Shown here: positions 32,680 through 35,251 of the stretch, in pieces
Position numbering within the stretch: the stretch's first letter is position 1
How the letters are laid out: every line of letters starts with the position of its first letter
Origin: Azospirillum doebereinerae
GTDB lineage: Bacteria > Pseudomonadota > Alphaproteobacteria > Azospirillales > Azospirillaceae
Length of the DNA stretch: 35,251 nt
Reading direction: 5' to 3'
Assembly: GCF_003989665.1 (NCBI RefSeq)
Contig: NZ_RZIJ01000040.1
Location: forward strand, 1-35,251
The notes under the pieces: generated by a model
What the model was told of the DNA's origin: nothing
The model's input: only the letters and a program-made list of their open reading frames with translations
The model's database searches: none
Program-made: the position numbers and the translations under genes

Positions 32680-34086
32680 ATGAGCGAAGCCCACATTTTC
32701 CACCCCACCGTGCTGCGCGAATACGACATCCGCGGCATCGTCGGCAAAACGCTCAACCCCGCCGACGCCCGCGCGGTGGGCCGGTCCTTCGGCAGCGTGG
32801 TGGTGCGCGGCGGCGGCAAGACGGTCTGCGTCGGTTATGACGGCCGCCTGTCCTCGCCGGATCTGGAGGAGGCGCTGGTCGAGGGGCTGGTCTCCACCGG
32901 CCTGCATGTCCTGCGCATCGGGCTCGGGCCCACGCCGATGCTGTATTTCGCCACCCGCGACCGCGAGGCGGCGGCCGGCATCATGATCACCGGCTCGCAC
33001 AACCCGCCCGACTACAACGGCATCAAGATGATGCTGGGCAAGGGGCCGGTCTACGGCCAGCAGATCCTCGACCTCGGCACCCTGGCGGCCGCCGCCGACT
33101 GGGAGACGGGCGAGGGCTCGTCGGAAAAGATCGACGTCCAGGACGAGTACGTCGCCCGCCTGGTCAAGGACTATGACGGCACCCGCGACCTGACCATTGC
33201 CTGGGACAACGGCAACGGCGCGTCCGGCGAGATCCTGCGCCGCCTGACCGCCAAGCTGCCGGGCAAGCACGTCCTGCTGTTCGACGAGATCGACGGGAAC
33301 TTCCCCAACCACCACCCCGACCCGACCATCGAGGCCAACCTCGTCGACCTGAAGAAGGCGGTGGCGGAGCACGGCTGCGACCTCGGCATCGGCTTCGACG
33401 GCGACGGCGACCGCATCGGCGCCATCGATCACAAGGGCCGCGTGGTGTGGGGCGACCAGCTGGTCGCGCTCTACGCCGCCGACGTGCTGAAGAGCCATCC
33501 GGGCGCCACCATCATCGCCGACGTCAAGGCCAGCCAGGCCCTGTTCGACGAGATCGCCAAGCATGGCGGCAAGCCGCTGATGTGGAAGACCGGCCACTCG
33601 CTGCTCAAGGCCAAGATGGCGGAGACCGGCTCGCCGCTGGCCGGCGAGATGTCGGGCCACATCTTCTTCGCCGACAAGTGGTACGGCTTCGACGACGCGC
33701 TCTACTGCGGCGTTCGTCTGGCCGGGCTGGTCAGCAAGCTCGGCACGACGCTGGCGACCTTGCGCGACGGCCTGCCCGACATGGTCAACACGCCCGAGAC
33801 CCGTTTCCAGATCGACGAGGAGCGCAAGTTCGCCGTCGTGGAGGAGGTCAAGGCGCGGGTGAAGGCGTCGGGCGCCAACGTCAACGTCAACGACATCGAC
33901 GGCGTGCGGGTGACGACCGAGGACGGCTGGTGGCTGCTCCGCGCGTCGAACACCCAGGACGTGCTGGTGGCGCGCGCCGAGGCCTTCAGCACGGAAGGGC
34001 TGGAGCGCCTGAAGAACACGCTGATCGAGCAGTTGAAGGCGTCGGGCCTGGGCGCCCCGTCCTTCGAGGGCGGCGGTTCGCACTGA
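32680..34086 (+). CDS. phosphomannomutase/phosphoglucomutase (ManB/AlgC type)
   Basis: This 468-residue enzyme of the alpha-D-phosphohexomutase family interconverts hexose-6- and hexose-1-phosphates. The four-domain signatures are present. HPTVLREYDIRGIVG lies at the start. The phosphoserine loop TGSHNPPDYNGIK has Ser106, the metal loop is GFDGDGDRIG, and the sugar-specificity loop is GEMSGHIFF. The phosphate-binding loop is RASNTQD. GEMSGH is typical of bifunctional PMM/PGM. It would supply glucose-1-phosphate to GalU and mannose-1-phosphate for GDP-mannose, so the three genes form one sugar-nucleotide unit. GGAGGAAGAAGAAG precedes the ATG. A strong terminator follows. Confidence 0.94.
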   Translation: MSEAHIFHPTVLREYDIRGIVGKTLNPADARAVGRSFGSVVVRGGGKTVCVGYDGRLSSPDLEEALVEGLVSTGLHVLRIGLGPTPMLYFATRDREAAAGIMITGSHNPPDYNGIKMMLGKGPVYGQQILDLGTLAAAADWETGEGSSEKIDVQDEYVARLVKDYDGTRDLTIAWDNGNGASGEILRRLTAKLPGKHVLLFDEIDGNFPNHHPDPTIEANLVDLKKAVAEHGCDLGIGFDGDGDRIGAIDHKGRVVWGDQLVALYAADVLKSHPGATIIADVKASQALFDEIAKHGGKPLMWKTGHSLLKAKMAETGSPLAGEMSGHIFFADKWYGFDDALYCGVRLAGLVSKLGTTLATLRDGLPDMVNTPETRFQIDEERKFAVVEEVKARVKASGANVNVNDIDGVRVTTEDGWWLLRASNTQDVLVARAEAFSTEGLERLKNTLIEQLKASGLGAPSFEGGGSH

Positions 34087-34095
34087 TCCTACAGT

Positions 34096-34134
34096 CTTGG
34101 CGCCCCCTTTCCCGCAACGGGAAGGGGGGCCAAG
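34096..34134 (+). terminator. hairpin terminator after phosphomannomutase gene
   Basis: CTTGGCGCCCCCTTTCCCG (34096-34114) pairs with CGGGAAGGGGGGCCAAG (34118-34134) around a 3-base loop, with two single-base bulges. It starts 9 bp after the stop codon and lies between convergent genes, so it may serve both. Confidence 0.75.
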
Positions 34135-34161
34135 CTGCGGAGCGACGGTTCGGCATGCGTT

Positions 34162-34659
34162 TCAGCGCACGCCGCGTGGCTTCAGGTTTTCCTTGGCGAT
34201 TTCATCGAACACCGCTCCCCGCGTCGGGGACGGGCTATTGTCGCCGTAACGTTCGATCCGCGCGGTCGCGCCCACGTTCTTCATGATCTCGCCGGCGATG
34301 TAGCTCCGGCGCTGCTCCGAGGTCATTCCCCCGGTCCGTTTGTCCATGGTCGACCAGTCGAGCTTTGAATTCAGCGAGTTCGTGAAACTGGTTTGTCCGT
34401 CCCGCCAGATCGTGGCGACCACTTGGCCGTTCTCGCGGACGATCGTATGGGCTTGGACGGCACGGCTTTGGGCGAGACCGGCGGCGTCGGGAGCGTCCAT
34501 GATGCCGGCCAGGACGCGCTTCATATCCTCGGTAAACGCCGAGTTTCCTGTTTCCTTGAGGGATCTGACGCTGGCGGGGCTGGGACGCTGGACGGAACCA
34601 CCCTCCAAGGCGTAGCGGTTGACCGGAAGGGAGGGGGAGGTGGTGGGAATGCTGGTCAT
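34162..34659 (-). CDS. protein of unknown function
   Basis: This is a 165-residue hydrophilic protein that I do not recognise. It has no signal peptide or membrane helix. A disordered, Ser/Pro/Thr-rich start is followed by a more ordered part with KETGNSAFTEDMKRVLAGIM, HTIVRENGQVVATIWRDG and a charged helix TSEQRRSYIAGEIMKNVG, ending in basic KPRGVR. Codon usage is less GC-biased than the neighbours, which may suggest later acquisition. ATG 34659 is preferred to an upstream frame start at 34686 because AAGGA lies 7 bases before it. It converges with the sugar-nucleotide genes across their terminator. Confidence 0.75.
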   Translation of the reverse strand: MTSIPTTSPSLPVNRYALEGGSVQRPSPASVRSLKETGNSAFTEDMKRVLAGIMDAPDAAGLAQSRAVQAHTIVRENGQVVATIWRDGQTSFTNSLNSKLDWSTMDKRTGGMTSEQRRSYIAGEIMKNVGATARIERYGDNSPSPTRGAVFDEIAKENLKPRGVR

Positions 34660-34947
34660 AGAGAATTCCTTCTGTTGATTTGGCAACCCAGGATAAGCAA
34701 ATCGGATGCCGGATTCGGTATATGCTCGCTAGGGGTGCGCAGTGATCTGGTTTGCATTTTTCCGAATTTTCCGCTCCGGGTCGCACAATTTCGTGGGAAA
34801 GCCGTTTATGTTTTGGCTTCTGGCACGCCCCCTCCGTCCCTGCGGTGTTGCCGCCCACGGTCCGACCAGGGATGCCGTGTAGAAATTTCCCAGGCTCCGA
34901 GCATTATTTGCCGATGGGAACGAAGGAAACATCTCGTCCTGCCGTTA

Positions 34948-35142
34948 TTACGGGAAAGGATTGCAAAAGAAGCCGCCGCCTTGCTGTCGGCGGTGACGAC
35001 ACCCGTCGCCACCGCCGCGCTGGTCAACGGAGCGAGCGCGGCCTACGCGGCCTCCGAAGCCTCCGAAGCCGCCCACCGCGAGGATCAGCCCAGCGGCGAC
35101 GAAACGGCCGACCGGCGGGTGAGCCGGAAGATCCCTGGTCAT
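34948..35142 (-). CDS. doubtful small ORF with hydrophobic N-terminus
   Basis: A 64-codon minus-strand frame starts with ATG 35142, preceded by GAGG at 8 bases. It opens with MTRDLPAHPPVGRF and a short hydrophobic glycine-rich segment (VAAGLILAVGGFGGFGG). The remainder is low-complexity Gly/Arg sequence, which is common in non-coding GC-rich DNA. It may be a small membrane peptide or a chance frame. Confidence 0.2.
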   Translation of the reverse strand: MTRDLPAHPPVGRFVAAGLILAVGGFGGFGGRVGRARSVDQRGGGDGCRHRRQQGGGFFCNPFP

Positions 35143-35168
35143 TTCCGGTTCCTCATTCCACGGGTTGC

Positions 35169-35192
35169 GGGACGGGGGACGGGGGACGGGGG
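35169..35192 (+). repeat. GACGGGG tandem repeat with G-quadruplex pattern
   Basis: Four G-runs (GGG, then three of GGGGG) are separated by AC dinucleotides, forming a 7-bp tandem repeat. Four runs of at least three G with 2-base loops meet the usual G-quadruplex pattern on the plus strand. Confidence 0.7.
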
Positions 35193-35251
35193 ACGGTGGC
35201 GGAAGCGGTTGCGCTCCCCGCCCCGCCGCGACATGCCGCCCGCCCGCCCGC

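Larger units (their letters stand above)
34660..35251. other. region with no convincing gene at the window end
   Basis: About 590 bp upstream of the unknown protein gene. 34660-34950 is AT-richer and should hold that gene's promoter, though I cannot pick a convincing -35/-10 pair. 34950-35150 has G/C-biased open frames on both strands, the best being the minus-strand frame listed separately. A plus-strand frame (from GTG near 34995, protein-like TTPVATAALVNGASAAYAAS) stays open to the window edge and cannot be judged here. Confidence 0.4.

Noticed and set aside
30124..34083. A minus-strand open frame of about 1,300 codons antisense to galU, ugd and the phosphomannomutase gene.
   Set aside because: The plus-strand proteins are recognisable enzymes with full motifs. 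The antisense frame is low-complexity, His/Gln/Asp-rich sequence typical of GC-rich shadow frames.

Overview
The window is about 35 kb of very GC-rich DNA with strong G/C bias at third codon positions. Its gene content (livGFHM, a FecI/FecR/TonB receptor unit, an NHLM peptide-export locus, galU-ugd-phosphomannomutase) suits an alphaproteobacterium of the Rhodospirillales, and Azospirillum or a close relative is my best guess. That placement is inferred from gene families and composition; no rRNA or tRNA gene is present to confirm it.

Layout. 1-2732: end of livG, then livF, livH and livM, the cytoplasmic and membrane parts of a branched-chain amino acid (or amide) ABC importer. 2766-3017: a broken MaoC-type hydratase end. 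3014-4640: a quinone oxidoreductase-like MDR protein converging with a DEDDh exonuclease. 4726-9179 (minus strand): a Fur-box-headed iron-uptake unit of fecI sigma factor, fecR regulator and TonB-dependent siderophore transducer. 9198-10229: dusA. 10544-14734: a small secreted protein, a MYG1-family hydrolase, and a divergent paiB / MocR-type regulator pair.

14826-28882 is the accessory heart of the window. It is bounded by two insertion-sequence remnants (an IS3-type orfA start and an IS701-like transposase tail). It holds a frame-broken NHLP leader-peptide (RiPP precursor) gene, a divergent AraC-type regulator, and two tandem NHLM export modules. Module 1 is complete: HlyD-like adaptor, C39 peptidase/ABC exporter, second ABC protein, and a Crp-like domain protein. 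Module 2 has its own C39 peptidase/ABC protein and partner ABC protein. It has no full adaptor, only a divergent 70-residue protein matching the N-terminal and membrane segment of the adaptor. The module 2 ATPase motifs are lost in a complementary pattern: one subunit lacks the catalytic glutamate and the H-loop histidine, the other lacks the LSGGQ signature. One composite ATP site is thus predicted to work and the other to be dead, as in asymmetric heterodimeric ABC exporters, whereas module 1 is consensus throughout. No RiPP-modifying enzyme is visible in the window.

28885-34134: a small GNAT protein and a pseudouridine synthase on the minus strand, then galU, ugd and a phosphomannomutase/phosphoglucomutase on the plus strand. 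These three make UDP-glucose, UDP-glucuronate and hexose-1-phosphates for surface polysaccharide. 34162-35251: an unrecognised minus-strand protein, then mostly gene-free DNA ending in a G-run repeat.
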